Numbered from the stretch's first letter, positions 25,985-34,615 are shown. The stretch: 58,221 bases of DNA from SVTX01 sp045632305 (GCA_045632305.1 JAZQWL010000044.1:1-58221), one strand, 5' to 3'. The notes: generated from the sequence alone by a model not told the origin. Numbers and translations: made by a program.

Positions 25985-26404
25985 TTAATGCTTTCTGCCT
26001 TTGGAGTCAAAGGCATTTCGAATGTGATTTATACTGAGTATCTGCGGATAAATTGTTTTTGTCTCGTCGCGCTCCTTCATATAGACCTCTATAACGTCTA
26101 TACGTGGCTGCTTATCGGTGTGGTTGATTCTAAGATAGTCGATCGCAGCTTTAACGGTGTTAGATCTCTTTTTGGAATCAACCGCGCGGGCAGGGGATCC
26201 GTAAAGACTTGAACCTTCGTGTTCAACTGAGCGAGTTTTCACTTCAACGAATACGAGAAATGAATCATCCTCCGCAATAATATCGATTTCGTTTTTAGAC
26301 ATACGAACGTTTTTATCAACGATCCTATATCCGTTTTTTTCAAGATGATCCGCGGCGATTTTTTCACCGAGAGCGCCGAGCTTTATATGTGTTGCATCTG
26401 CCAC
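25985..26404 (-). CDS. YraN (UPF0102) family nuclease-fold protein
   Basis: 139 residues with the restriction-endonuclease-like core: LGEKIAADHLEKNGYRIVDKN, then NEIDIIAEDDSFLVFVEVKTRS containing the D...ExK metal site. The family is often found next to rnhB, as here, and is presumed to act on DNA, but its role is not established. It starts with GTG: GGAGG lies 8 bases upstream and there is no in-frame ATG nearby. Between rnhB (18 bases) and the dipeptidase gene. Confidence 0.92.
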   Translation of the reverse strand: MADATHIKLGALGEKIAADHLEKNGYRIVDKNVRMSKNEIDIIAEDDSFLVFVEVKTRSVEHEGSSLYGSPARAVDSKKRSNTVKAAIDYLRINHTDKQPRIDVIEVYMKERDETKTIYPQILSINHIRNAFDSKGRKH

Positions 26405-26422
26405 GTATCTTACCTCCGAAAT

Positions 26423-27022
26423 TTATTTTTCAAGAAATCTTATAAATTGCTTTCTGTGTATGGGAGACGGGCCGTACTGACGGAGCGCGTCCATGTGCGC
26501 CTTCGTGCCGTAACCCTTGTGCTTTGCAATTCCGTATTCGGGAAATTCTCGGTCAAGATCTATGCACATTCTGTCTCGTGTAACCTTGGCGAGGATCGAT
26601 GCCGCCGCAATATTCATAGAAATTGCATCCCCCTTGATTACGGGAACTGCGTCGATTTGGAAATCTCTTGCTATGTTTCCGTCAATAAGAGCTAAGTCTG
26701 GCTTGATAGAAAGACCGTCGATAGCGCGTCTCATGGCGAGAAGATCGGCTTCAAGAATATTGAGCTTATCAATTTCCTCCACACTCGCCTGTGCAATACA
26801 GTAGGCAAGAGCGGATTCCTTTATAATATCAAAGAGCTTTTCGCGCTTCTTTTCGGTGAGCTTTTTTGAATCGTTGAGACCGTCAATGTACAGTCCGTCG
26901 GGCAGAATGCACGCCGCGGCAACTACGGGACCGCAAAGAGGACCTCGTCCTGCCTCGTCAATGCCGCAAATTACCTTGTAGCCCTGCTCGTAAAATTCCT
27001 GTTCCTTTGAATAATCAGGCAT
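26423..27022 (-). CDS. rnhB: Ribonuclease HII
   Basis: Removes ribonucleotides and RNA primers from RNA-DNA hybrids. CGIDEAGRGPLCGPVVAAA carries the DEDG-type catalytic Asp-Glu pair; DGLNDSKKLTEKKRE and ASILAKVTRDR (third and fourth acidic region) follow. 199 residues, typical. AAAGGA precedes the ATG. Four bases after rbgA, an arrangement that recurs in Firmicutes (ylqF-rnhB). Confidence 0.96.
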   Translation of the reverse strand: MPDYSKEQEFYEQGYKVICGIDEAGRGPLCGPVVAAACILPDGLYIDGLNDSKKLTEKKREKLFDIIKESALAYCIAQASVEEIDKLNILEADLLAMRRAIDGLSIKPDLALIDGNIARDFQIDAVPVIKGDAISMNIAAASILAKVTRDRMCIDLDREFPEYGIAKHKGYGTKAHMDALRQYGPSPIHRKQFIRFLEK

Positions 27023-27026
27023 ATCT

Positions 27027-27905
27027 TTATTCCTTTATATCTTCAATATTGTCAAGTGTAATGCGTCCGATCTTGCAACCGCGAAACTCGTCAAGTATCA
27101 TGTTTGCAGTTCTCTCAGTATTGACCTCGCCGCCCGAAATGAGGAAGCCACGTTTTTTACCGATCGCGCAAAGGAAGTCATAATCGTCAAGATCCGCATA
27201 GTTTTCAATGCTACCGAGCTTGTAGCGTTCGCAGAGCAGCTTGGGATAATTGTCGCGCAGGCGACGGCAGAGCTTCATTGCGAGAAGCTCAATGTCGAGA
27301 ATGTCATCCTTGATAGCACCCGTGAAGGCAAGGTTATCGCCAACCTTTTCGTCCTCAAACTTAGGCCAGAGAATACCCGGCATATCGAGAATATCAACGC
27401 CGATTCCGGTTGAGAACCACTGCTTGTCGCGTGTAACACCGGGACGGTCTTCGGCTTTCGCCTTGTTTGCGCCCGAGAGCTTATTTATAAGAGTTGACTT
27501 GCCAACGTTGGGAATGCCGAGCACCATAGCGAAAAGTCTGCGGCCGTGCATACCCTTTGCCTCATATCTTTCAAGCTTGTCCTTCAAGATCGTTTTGATC
27601 GTTGGGAGAATGGACTGAAGACCTTCACCCGTAAGACAGTCGACTGTAATGCAGATGCAGTTTTCCGAGCTGTAATATTCACACCAGCGTTTGTTTGCGG
27701 CGGGGTCCGCCAAGGACGCCTTGTTGAGAAGAATAAGCGAGGGCTTGTTTTCTATTAATTTTTTTATCTCGGGATTTCTTGAGGAGTAGGGGATACGGGC
27801 GTCAAGAATCTCGATTACTATATCTACGTTTTTGAGGTTTTCGGATATCATTCGGCGGGTTTTCGCCATGTGTCCGGGAAACCATTGAATTGTTTGTGAA
27901 GGCAC
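27027..27905 (-). CDS. rbgA: RbgA/YlqF ribosome biogenesis GTPase
   Basis: A circularly permuted GTPase needed for late assembly of the 50S subunit. FPGHMAKTRRM at the N-terminus is the family hallmark. The G-motifs come in permuted order: LILLNKASLADP (G4), then GIPNVGKSTLINKL (G1), RPGVTRDKQ (G2) and LDMPGILWP (G3). 292 residues. Start is GTG, with AAAGGAG 8 bases upstream and no ATG at the family N-terminus. Between lepB and rnhB. Confidence 0.95.
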   Translation of the reverse strand: MPSQTIQWFPGHMAKTRRMISENLKNVDIVIEILDARIPYSSRNPEIKKLIENKPSLILLNKASLADPAANKRWCEYYSSENCICITVDCLTGEGLQSILPTIKTILKDKLERYEAKGMHGRRLFAMVLGIPNVGKSTLINKLSGANKAKAEDRPGVTRDKQWFSTGIGVDILDMPGILWPKFEDEKVGDNLAFTGAIKDDILDIELLAMKLCRRLRDNYPKLLCERYKLGSIENYADLDDYDFLCAIGKKRGFLISGGEVNTERTANMILDEFRGCKIGRITLDNIEDIKE

Positions 27906-27930
27906 AAAAATTCTCCTTTGCGTTTTATTT

Positions 27931-28581
27931 TCATCTCAGCCACGTGAAGGGCTTTATTCTGAATATTGCTTTGCCGAGGATACGGCGTTCGTCTATAAAT
28001 CCGATTGCGACGGATCGGGAATCGTTTGAATTATCTCTGTTGTCACCGAGAACGAAAACGTGTCCCTCGGGGACGGTCGCCTCAAAAATTCCCGTTGCTT
28101 TATTAAAGCTATGCTGTGGGTAAATATGAGCTCTCAGCGTGTCGAAATACGCGTTTTCATCAGCGTATTCTACACCGTCAACCCAGATCTTCATGTCATT
28201 TTTATCGCTGAAATCGATCTTCACCGTCTGTCCCTCAGTCGCTATTACTCGCTTTATGATTGGCTCGTTGAGAGTGGGATTTATATCCGAGGTCTGGTGA
28301 AAAACAATGACGTCGCCCTGCTTTGGGGTGTAAAAAGCATTTGTGGTAATAATTCTTTCGCCATCCTTCAGAGTGTTCATCATTGACGAGCCCTGAACCT
28401 GGCAAAGTCGAAAGGCAAAGGTGAAAACCACAAGCACCGCTATTACCGCTAAAACGAACATCTCCACATATTCGAGAACGGAATGCGCCGCGCTCGGCTT
28501 CGTTTCCTTGGAGGCGTCGTCGGTGGGGGTTTCGGCGTTTTCTATTATATCATTACCGTTTGTATTGTTATGATTATCCAT
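27931..28581 (-). CDS. lepB: Signal peptidase I
   Basis: Membrane serine protease that removes signal peptides. After a polar N-terminal tail of about 40 residues there is one membrane helix (VLAVIAVLVVFTFAF). The catalytic Ser is in QGSSMMNTLKDGERI and the Lys in IIKRVIATEGQTVKI; GHVFVLGDNRDNSNDSR is the C-terminal signature. 216 residues. GGAG precedes the ATG. Second gene of the operon that starts at 29802; its position just before rbgA and rnhB matches other Firmicutes. Confidence 0.95.
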   Translation of the reverse strand: MDNHNNTNGNDIIENAETPTDDASKETKPSAAHSVLEYVEMFVLAVIAVLVVFTFAFRLCQVQGSSMMNTLKDGERIITTNAFYTPKQGDVIVFHQTSDINPTLNEPIIKRVIATEGQTVKIDFSDKNDMKIWVDGVEYADENAYFDTLRAHIYPQHSFNKATGIFEATVPEGHVFVLGDNRDNSNDSRSVAIGFIDERRILGKAIFRIKPFTWLR

Positions 28582-28593
28582 TGTAATCTCCGA

Positions 28594-29802
28594 TTATTTT
28601 ATAAGTAATTCAAGAAGCTTGTGTCCCTGCGGAAGATACAGACCCTTTTCCTCAGCGGAGCTTTCCGTGAAGCTGTTAACTCCCGATTGACCTTCAAATG
28701 AAGAATAGATCATGAAGGGAACGGGATCAATAGTGTGAGTTCTGTATTTTATAGGAGTAGGATGGTCGGGAAGAACCATTATCTTGAAATCATCTCCCGT
28801 GGATTTGAGGTACTCGTACACGGGCTTTAAAATTTCACTGTCTATAAGCTCGATCGATCTTACCTTGGATTTGGCATCTCCTTGATGACCGCATTCATCA
28901 GGAGCTTCAACGTGAACGTAAACGAATTCTGCGCCCTCGTCGAACGCCTTGATCGCGCCTTCTGCCTTGCCGCGGTAATTTGTATGGAAGTTACCCGTAG
29001 CGCCTTCTACGTCGATTACTTTCATATCAGCGCAAAGACCGATGCCTTTGATTAAGTCGACCGCGCATACGATCGCGCTGCTCATTCCGTATTTTTCAGA
29101 AAAGGAGGGAAGAGAGGGCTTCTTGCCGGGGCTCCAGAGCCATGCGGAGTTAGCGGGACGGAGTCCCTTTTTTCTTCTCTCCACGTTTATCGGATGGTCG
29201 CGCAAAATATTATAGCTTTCTTTCATAAGCTCGTAAAATTCGCGTCCGTCGTCGCCTAAGGGGAGATATTCGCCGATTCGCTTGCCGAGAATGTCGTGAG
29301 GACGCGCAAAATCGTAGGAGTCCGAGCAATTTTTCCATATAAGGCAGTGACGATAACTGATACCCGTATGGAATTTGCGGTATTTGTTGCCGAGCTTTTC
29401 TTCAAGATATTTAATAAGCACGTCGGCTTCCTCGGTCGCGATCTCGTCCGAGCTGTGATCGAGCATAATTTTATCCTCGTAATTTTCTTCTTCGTCGGAT
29501 ATGGAAACGAGATTGCATCTTATAGCCACCTCATCATCTGCCATTTTGATACCAAGACTTGTCGCTTCAAGAGGTGAGCGGCCCTTTGAATAGATTTTTG
29601 GATCAAACGAAAGGATCGCCATATTGGCAGTGTCACTTTCGGGAACCATACCTTGAGGCACGTTGGAAACAGTGCCGACAAGCGACTGCTTAGCCAATTC
29701 GTCCATCGTGGGCTTGAATGCGGCCTCCATAGGAGTTTTATCTTTCAGGGCGGGGATTTTTTCATCCGCCATACCGTCGGGAATAAGAACCAGGTATTTC
29801 AT
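28594..29802 (-). CDS. Archaeal-type cofactor-independent phosphoglycerate mutase / proposed homoserine kinase
   Basis: 402 residues of the alkaline-phosphatase-like ApgM group: VLIPDGMADEKIPALKDKTPMEAA at the N-terminus, PESDTANMAILSFDP (catalytic Ser/Thr region) and VHVEAPDECGHQGD and MVLPDHPTP metal-ligand blocks near the C-terminus. ATG 29802 (MKYLVLIPDG) is chosen because AGAGG precedes it and the longer reading lacks a ribosome binding site. Members of this group in bacteria have been proposed to be homoserine kinases; thrC in the same operon supports that here. Glycolytic mutase activity remains possible. First gene of the operon. Confidence 0.85.
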   Translation of the reverse strand: MKYLVLIPDGMADEKIPALKDKTPMEAAFKPTMDELAKQSLVGTVSNVPQGMVPESDTANMAILSFDPKIYSKGRSPLEATSLGIKMADDEVAIRCNLVSISDEEENYEDKIMLDHSSDEIATEEADVLIKYLEEKLGNKYRKFHTGISYRHCLIWKNCSDSYDFARPHDILGKRIGEYLPLGDDGREFYELMKESYNILRDHPINVERRKKGLRPANSAWLWSPGKKPSLPSFSEKYGMSSAIVCAVDLIKGIGLCADMKVIDVEGATGNFHTNYRGKAEGAIKAFDEGAEFVYVHVEAPDECGHQGDAKSKVRSIELIDSEILKPVYEYLKSTGDDFKIMVLPDHPTPIKYRTHTIDPVPFMIYSSFEGQSGVNSFTESSAEEKGLYLPQGHKLLELLIK

Positions 29803-29852
29803 ATATCGACCTCTTGAAATTGTTTTCGTGAGAATAAAAATATTCATCTTAC

Positions 29853-29881
29853 ATTATATCACAATTTTACTTAAATGACAA
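29853..29881 (-). promoter_or_regulatory. Sigma-A promoter of the apgM-like...thrC operon
   Basis: On the minus strand: TTGTCA (29876-29881), 17 bases, TATAAT (29853-29858) with TG just before the -10. It is the only clear promoter found for the seven minus-strand genes down to thrC. Confidence 0.85.
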
Positions 29882-29944
29882 CACCAAAAGGGAAAAAAGT
29901 TTAATAAAATTTGTCCTTTTTTCTTTGTATTTATTGCATTTTAC

Positions 29945-29973
29945 TTGAAAAATCTTCAATTGTGTGCTATACT
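29945..29973 (+). promoter_or_regulatory. Sigma-A promoter for the one-TM protein gene
   Basis: TTGAAA (29945-29950), 17 bases including TG, TATACT (29968-29973). It is divergent from the promoter at 29853-29881, and the start codon is about 30 bases downstream. Confidence 0.8.
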
Positions 29974-30004
29974 GAATATAATAGATTATTTTGAGGAAAT
30001 TTAT

Positions 30005-30688
30005 ATGAGCGACAATAGCAATAAAAGCGTGATCGATGAAGCGATGAATGATGAAATTTCACAGTCTGCTTTGGCGGCAAAAAAATTAAAAAAGACGAAA
30101 ATTATTATAATTTCGGTGTTTGCGGGAATGCTTGCATTTATGCTTTGCTGCCTGCTCATACCGGGATTTTTGAACATGTCAATGCTCGAGGAGAAGAAAA
30201 ATTCTGACGATCGTGTGCAGTATATCTTCCACGATCCGTATCCCGATACCTTCAATATAATGAATTATGAGGAATATAAACGCCTTGATCGCGGTTTTTA
30301 TTACCTTGACGATTCTACGGGACAGACAAGTGAGCTTGAGCGCGATGACCTTGTGGATTATAATTCGGGCGTAAAGGTTCTTTATAATATGTTTGAGGCA
30401 ATTATCGCAGGAGATGCGGACGCATACAACGCGTTACTTACGGAAAACATTGAGCCGAAGGATGATTTCACACAGCAGCAGGTGTATAAGATACACGTTA
30501 CCTCGATAGACAACCGAGATTCAAAGAGCGACGGATATAATTTTAAGGTGGAATATCAGATCCACGAAAATAACGGCACCTTCAGAACCGATATTGGAAG
30601 CGATATGGCAAAAATTCAGTATTTTACAATTCGTAAAATTGATGGAAAATATCTTATTGACAGTATTACTGAGAGCAACAACAAATAA
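30005..30688 (+). CDS. Single-TM membrane protein of unknown function
   Basis: 227 residues. A polar N-terminal tail of about 35 residues is followed by one membrane helix (IIIISVFAGMLAFMLCCLLIPGF) and an extracytoplasmic domain of about 165 residues rich in Asp and Tyr. That domain resembles a folded NTF2-like or lipoprotein-type domain (VLYNMFEAIIAGDADAYNALL), but I do not recognise the family. ATG 30005 is chosen because GAGGAAA precedes it; the frame extends upstream across the promoter. A terminator follows. Its neighbour pdaA suggests, weakly, a cell-wall or sporulation link. Confidence 0.75.
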   Translation: MSDNSNKSVIDEAMNDEISQSALAAKKLKKTKIIIISVFAGMLAFMLCCLLIPGFLNMSMLEEKKNSDDRVQYIFHDPYPDTFNIMNYEEYKRLDRGFYYLDDSTGQTSELERDDLVDYNSGVKVLYNMFEAIIAGDADAYNALLTENIEPKDDFTQQQVYKIHVTSIDNRDSKSDGYNFKVEYQIHENNGTFRTDIGSDMAKIQYFTIRKIDGKYLIDSITESNNK

Positions 30689-30692
30689 AATC

Positions 30693-30720
30693 AAGGATTG
30701 CGGAGGCAGTCCTTTTTTTA
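30693..30720 (+). terminator. Terminator after the one-TM protein gene
   Basis: AAGGATTGC pairs with GCAGTCCTT (one G-U pair) around a GGAG loop, followed by seven or more T. Confidence 0.85.
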
Positions 30721-30806
30721 TGTAATCAAATAACAAATTTTTAATTTTTTGTCTTTGTTATTTTCCTTCAGTTCTGAAAAACTAATTATAGAAAGGAGGA
30801 TGAAAA

Positions 30807-31595
30807 ATGAAAAAATTTTTAAAGAGAGGAATTTTAGTTTTTTTGATATTTGTATTTTGCGCGGGAGCAATCTCGGTGAACGCGGCAGAGAATTCACAGG
30901 TCATAAATTGGTACTGTATTCGAAATAAAAATCATAAGCAGCCCATTCTTGACAACAATTTAAGCATTGTTGAAAAATATGACGGGATTGGCGTTGATAA
31001 ATCCCATGGGGACGGGTGCGAAGAAAAGGTTGTTTATCTTACGTTCGACGCGGGCTATGAGAACGGAAACGTTGAAAAAATTCTCGATATATTGAAGGAA
31101 GAAGCCGTTACGGGCGCATTTTTCGTGCTTGGAAATCTCATCGTCAGAAATACGGATCTTGTAAAGAGAATGTTTGATGAGGGGCATCTTGTGTGCAATC
31201 ATACCTATTCGCACAGAAGTATGGTAAACGTTTCCAAAGAAGAATTTTTAAAGGAAATAAATAAGCTGGAATCAACATGTGCGCAGTATACGGGAAAGGA
31301 GCTTTCCAAATATTACAGACCGCCCGAGGGTAAGTTCGATGAAATCTCGCTTCAGTACGCTAAGGATGCGGGATATAAAACCGTTTTTTGGAGTATTGCT
31401 TATGCGGATTGGGATAACAGGGCGCAGATGAGCGAGAAGGCGGCCAAGGAAAAAATTATGTCCAATATTCATAACGGCGCTATTATTCTTTTGCATCCCA
31501 CGTCTGCGACAAACGTGAAAATATTAGGTGACGTTATAAGAGAGCTCAAGAGTATGGGTTACAGATTCGGTTGTCTTGATGAAATAAAGGTATAA
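30807..31595 (+). CDS. PdaA-like polysaccharide deacetylase (muramic delta-lactam formation)
   Basis: 262 residues with a signal peptide (MKKFLKRGILVFLIFVFCAG). NodB-type deacetylase core: YLTFDAGYENGNV (the TFDAGYE form is typical of the PdaA group), NHTYSHRSM (HxxxH metal site), YYRPPEGKFDE and HNGAIILLHPTS. PdaA removes N-acetyl groups from muramic acid during spore cortex delta-lactam formation; the motif form and the spore-forming host make that the best guess. AAAGGAGG precedes the ATG. Four bases separate it from a second deacetylase gene. Confidence 0.85.
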   Translation: MKKFLKRGILVFLIFVFCAGAISVNAAENSQVINWYCIRNKNHKQPILDNNLSIVEKYDGIGVDKSHGDGCEEKVVYLTFDAGYENGNVEKILDILKEEAVTGAFFVLGNLIVRNTDLVKRMFDEGHLVCNHTYSHRSMVNVSKEEFLKEINKLESTCAQYTGKELSKYYRPPEGKFDEISLQYAKDAGYKTVFWSIAYADWDNRAQMSEKAAKEKIMSNIHNGAIILLHPTSATNVKILGDVIRELKSMGYRFGCLDEIKV

Positions 31596-31599
31596 GAGA

Positions 31600-32313
31600 A
31601 TGAAATCGGTAAAGGTACTGTCTGTAATTTTTGCATTTGTATTAGTGATCTCCGGCTTGCGGATTTTCGGAATCAGATCCCAGGCAAAGGAAGATAAATT
31701 GCCCGAGGATATTATAATTTATAATTTCAAAAACAGTGATAATAAAATCGCCTTGACTTTTGATGACGGGCCTCATCCGAGACAGACGCGCGTAATTCTT
31801 GATATTTTGGATGAATACGGAATAAAGGCAACGTTTTTCGCGGTCGGTGTGAACGTTGAAAATTATACCTCCGCGCTTTGCGAGGTTGTTGAGCGCGGAC
31901 ATGAGGTCGCAAATCACACTTATAGTCATACCAAGGTCAGCGGGCTTGATTATGATTCGTTTAAAAGGCAGATAGTGGACTGTGAGGATAAGATATTTGA
32001 AAAAACAGGTTATAAAACCAAGCTTTTGCGTCCTCCTGAGGGCATGATCGATACCTCCGTAAAATCCGTTGCGCGCGAATTGGGATATAAGGTGATCTTA
32101 TGGGATATTGATACCCGCGACTGGGCGCATACAAGCCCTCAGAATATTGCTAATCACGTTATAAGTAATATTCAATCGGGAGATATTATTCTGATGCACG
32201 ATTATATAGGAAAAAACAGCCCTACCGCCGCGGCGTTAAGACTGTTTATTCCCAAGTTGTTGGATATGGGTTATAATTTCGTTGTTGTGAGTGAGCTTAT
32301 ATGTGATGATTAG
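31600..32313 (+). CDS. Secreted polysaccharide deacetylase (NodB domain)
   Basis: 237 residues. N-terminal signal or anchor segment (VLSVIFAFVLVISGLRIF). NodB motifs: ALTFDDGPHPRQTRVIL (metal Asp), ANHTYSHTKV (HxxxH), LLRPPEGMID and ILMHDYIG. It differs from the upstream gene in the TFDDGP form, as in general peptidoglycan or chitin deacetylases. Co-transcribed with the PdaA-like gene. Its TAG overlaps the stop of the convergent YesL-like gene by four bases, and no terminator is seen between them. Confidence 0.88.
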   Translation: MKSVKVLSVIFAFVLVISGLRIFGIRSQAKEDKLPEDIIIYNFKNSDNKIALTFDDGPHPRQTRVILDILDEYGIKATFFAVGVNVENYTSALCEVVERGHEVANHTYSHTKVSGLDYDSFKRQIVDCEDKIFEKTGYKTKLLRPPEGMIDTSVKSVARELGYKVILWDIDTRDWAHTSPQNIANHVISNIQSGDIILMHDYIGKNSPTAAALRLFIPKLLDMGYNFVVVSELICDD

Positions 32314-33311
32314 GCCTTGTCCGGGTCCTCTGACTCGGGAGTTTCTTCGGTAGGTGCATTTGCCGAGGATTTCTTCTGCGTCGGGGGATCTATCATATAT
32401 TTCTTTATTACGGGGTATGCCGCATAAGTTGAAATAAAGCCGCATACGCCAAGATGATATATAAGGGGAAGCACTAATACCACACCTGCGCCAATGGGCA
32501 GGAGAAGCACCATAAGGGCTATTGCGAACGCTGTTAAAATGAAGATTCCGAGGAACGCCAAGAAATTGCGCTTAAGTCCTAAAACCGTGAAAATGAAGGA
32601 ATTCTTGATTGCCTTTGTGAGCTTTATATTGAAGGTGATCAGAACAAGGTAAATGTAATATCGGAATACAAGATACAGACAAATGAGCGCTACCGTCATC
32701 GCATACATAAAGTTTGTAAGCGGTGTGGATGCAGAGGTGTAAAAATGTATGAAGTCGAATACAAGCACGCCGATACATGCAGTATCAATGACACCCATTA
32801 TAAGACCTTGCTTCCAGTTTTTCTTGATTGCGTAGAAAAAGTCCGACCAGATAAATACGCTGTCACCACGCACAAGTCCTCGCATTATGTAGGTAGAGCC
32901 AACCATCTGGAATCCAAACGTCGCTATGTGGAAGATAGCGAGCGCGCCTATAACGTAGTAAACGTAAGTATTGAATGCGGGTAAGCCGAACTGAGTCAGA
33001 AATGCGTTCGTGTTGACAGAGTTTACTATGTCGCCTGAAAGCTGACCGATGCCGTAAAGAGCAGGGAACTCAGTGTAGTATGCCGTGGGCGTTGTGGGAC
33101 TCGCGAAAAAGTAGAGATAAAGCGCGATCAAAAGAGGGAAGATCTGAAAGTTCATGATCATCGTAGTAGAGATTATCTTGGTGAACTTTCGACCGAATAA
33201 TTTAAAGAAATATTTTAAATTTGGTGTTGTGTCCTCGCCCTTTTCGACGCCTTTGCCATCGCGCGTGATGTCAAGCAGACGAATGCGGGGCTTTCTTTCT
33301 TGTTTAGCCAA
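32310..33311 (-). CDS. YesL/DUF624-like multi-pass membrane protein
   Basis: 333 residues with about six hydrophobic segments, beginning after a basic N-terminal 60 residues. The arrangement NLKYFFKLFGRKFTKIISTTMIMNFQ and the FIWSDFFYAIKKNWKQGLIMG loop resemble the YesL family often seen near sugar-transport or wall genes. The C-terminal 30 residues are rich in Pro, Glu and Ser. Function unknown. The start is TTG (no ATG near the family N-terminus), with AAGGAC about 12 bases upstream, so initiation is probably weak. It overlaps the convergent deacetylase stop. Confidence 0.75.
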   Translation of the reverse strand: MAKQERKPRIRLLDITRDGKGVEKGEDTTPNLKYFFKLFGRKFTKIISTTMIMNFQIFPLLIALYLYFFASPTTPTAYYTEFPALYGIGQLSGDIVNSVNTNAFLTQFGLPAFNTYVYYVIGALAIFHIATFGFQMVGSTYIMRGLVRGDSVFIWSDFFYAIKKNWKQGLIMGVIDTACIGVLVFDFIHFYTSASTPLTNFMYAMTVALICLYLVFRYYIYLVLITFNIKLTKAIKNSFIFTVLGLKRNFLAFLGIFILTAFAIALMVLLLPIGAGVVLVLPLIYHLGVCGFISTYAAYPVIKKYMIDPPTQKKSSANAPTEETPESEDPDKA

Positions 33312-33350
33312 TTTATTTAAACCGTCCTTAGGTTAGATTACTAATTAAAT

Positions 33351-33356
33351 ATTATA
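33351..33356 (-). promoter_or_regulatory. Possible extended -10 for the YesL-like gene
   Basis: On the minus strand, TGATATAAT lies about 40 bases ahead of the TTG start. No good -35 is present, so it would depend on the extended -10. Confidence 0.4.
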
Positions 33357-33403
33357 TCACAATATTGTCAACAAATGATGAACAATTGCTAAATTATACG
33401 AAT

Positions 33404-34165
33404 TTATTTTGTTTTTCGTGTGTTTGCAGCATGAAAAGCAATGATTGATACTGCGGACGCAGTCGGAAGTGAGCCACGGAACGAACGCTCGTAATCAATT
33501 CTTATATTCATATCGGCATACGCCTTAAGTTTGCTTGAAATTCCACGCTTTTCGCCGCCGATAATAAACAGGATCGGGCCTGTAAGATCCGCCTCGTACA
33601 GAGAAACAGAATCGCGTATCTCGGCGCAAATAATTCTATAACCGCATGACTTGAACTTGGCAACTGCATCCTCGAGATCGTCAACGTAAATGTCAAAAAG
33701 CTCGCTTGTACCTGCAGCGGATTTAGCAACAACACCAGACGCCGACATCCAGTTTCTTTCAGGTAAAATAAGCCCGTCAGCTCCCGCAGCGTAAAGTGAG
33801 CGTACACAGTATCCGAAGTTATAGGGGTCTTCAACACCATCGATCAGGGCGTAAAATCCGTACTTGTTAATATTTTCACAATTAACCGAGGGATAGGTTC
33901 GGTCGCTTGTCAATGCGATAATTCCTCCGTGAGTTTTGCCGTTTGCCAAGGAGTCGATCGTGTCGGAATCAGCTTCTAAAAGCTTGAAATCAAGCTCCCG
34001 TGCCTTGTGTGTAAGGAATGCGATTTCGCGTTCTTTCTTGGATTTCGAAGCGCCATCGTATAAAATTTTGATGATTTTTCGGTCGTTTTTGCCGTCGATT
34101 ATAGCGCCTATAAGCGCCGAAATTGACGTCATGCCTTCAAAAATATGATAATTTTGCGTATCCAT
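33404..34165 (-). CDS. TrmH/SpoU family RNA 2'-O-methyltransferase
   Basis: 253 residues. An N-terminal substrate-binding segment of about 80 residues is followed by the SPOUT domain: FYALIDGVEDPYNFGYCVR (motif 1), GADGLILPERN, then ILFIIGGEKRGIS (motif 2) and RIDYERSFRGSLPTASAVSI (motif 3, SAM knot). RNA target (rRNA or tRNA) not predictable. ATG 34165 is chosen because TTGGAG lies 6 bases upstream; an in-frame TTG at 34177 overlaps that site. It is divergent from spoIIID. Confidence 0.9.
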   Translation of the reverse strand: MDTQNYHIFEGMTSISALIGAIIDGKNDRKIIKILYDGASKSKKEREIAFLTHKARELDFKLLEADSDTIDSLANGKTHGGIIALTSDRTYPSVNCENINKYGFYALIDGVEDPYNFGYCVRSLYAAGADGLILPERNWMSASGVVAKSAAGTSELFDIYVDDLEDAVAKFKSCGYRIICAEIRDSVSLYEADLTGPILFIIGGEKRGISSKLKAYADMNIRIDYERSFRGSLPTASAVSIIAFHAANTRKTK

Positions 34166-34213
34166 ATAGGACTCCAATCTGCCGTTTTTGCTATAAAATC
34201 CAGCTTAAATAAG

Positions 34214-34242
34214 GTATATTAAGACAAATTAATACATATATT
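34214..34242 (+). promoter_or_regulatory. Candidate sigma-E (sporulation) promoter of spoIIID
   Basis: GTATATT (34214-34220), 14-base spacer, CATATATT (34235-34242). This fits the known Bacillus sigma-E pattern (-35 near KMATATT, -10 CATACAnT, spacing 13-15) with one mismatch in each box. The spoIIID start codon is 35 bases downstream. No sigma-A promoter is seen here. Confidence 0.65.
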
Positions 34243-34277
34243 TAATCAGTACAAATATATGAATTGAGGTTAATTGT

Positions 34278-34544
34278 ATGGCGTATTTATCAACGGGTAA
34301 AGAACGGTGCGTGATTCTTGGCACGTATCTCGTTGAAAATAACTCTACGGTACGGTCGGTTGCCGCGAGATTTGGGATCAGTAAAAGCACAGTACATAAG
34401 GACGTGACCGAGAAGCTGCGAGGCGTAAATATATCCTTATACGAGGACGTTAAAAAGGTTCTTGAAAAAAACAAGGAGGAACGTCACATACGCGGCGGCT
34501 TGGCAACGAAAAATAAATATTGCCACGAAAAAGAAATAAGCTGA
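34278..34544 (+). CDS. spoIIID: Sporulation transcriptional regulator SpoIIID
   Basis: 88 residues, the usual size. VRSVAARFGISKSTVHKDVTEKL is the helix-turn-helix; RHIRGGLATKNKY is the basic C-terminal region used for DNA contact in SpoIIID. SpoIIID acts in the mother cell after sigma-E to switch on and off sporulation genes. The sigma-E-like promoter upstream fits that role. The ribosome binding site is weak (GAGG about 10 bases ahead of the ATG). A stem-loop follows at 34616-34676. Confidence 0.95.
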   Translation: MAYLSTGKERCVILGTYLVENNSTVRSVAARFGISKSTVHKDVTEKLRGVNISLYEDVKKVLEKNKEERHIRGGLATKNKYCHEKEIS

Positions 34545-34615
34545 TAACTATTAGAATAATGATAATGTAAGTAGCAATATTATAAGAGAAATACAAGAGA
34601 ATATAAATAAGATAC

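Noticed and set aside
30720..30806. Sigma-G promoter ahead of the PdaA-like gene
   Set aside because: No -35/-10 pair with acceptable spacing was found in the AT-rich gap.
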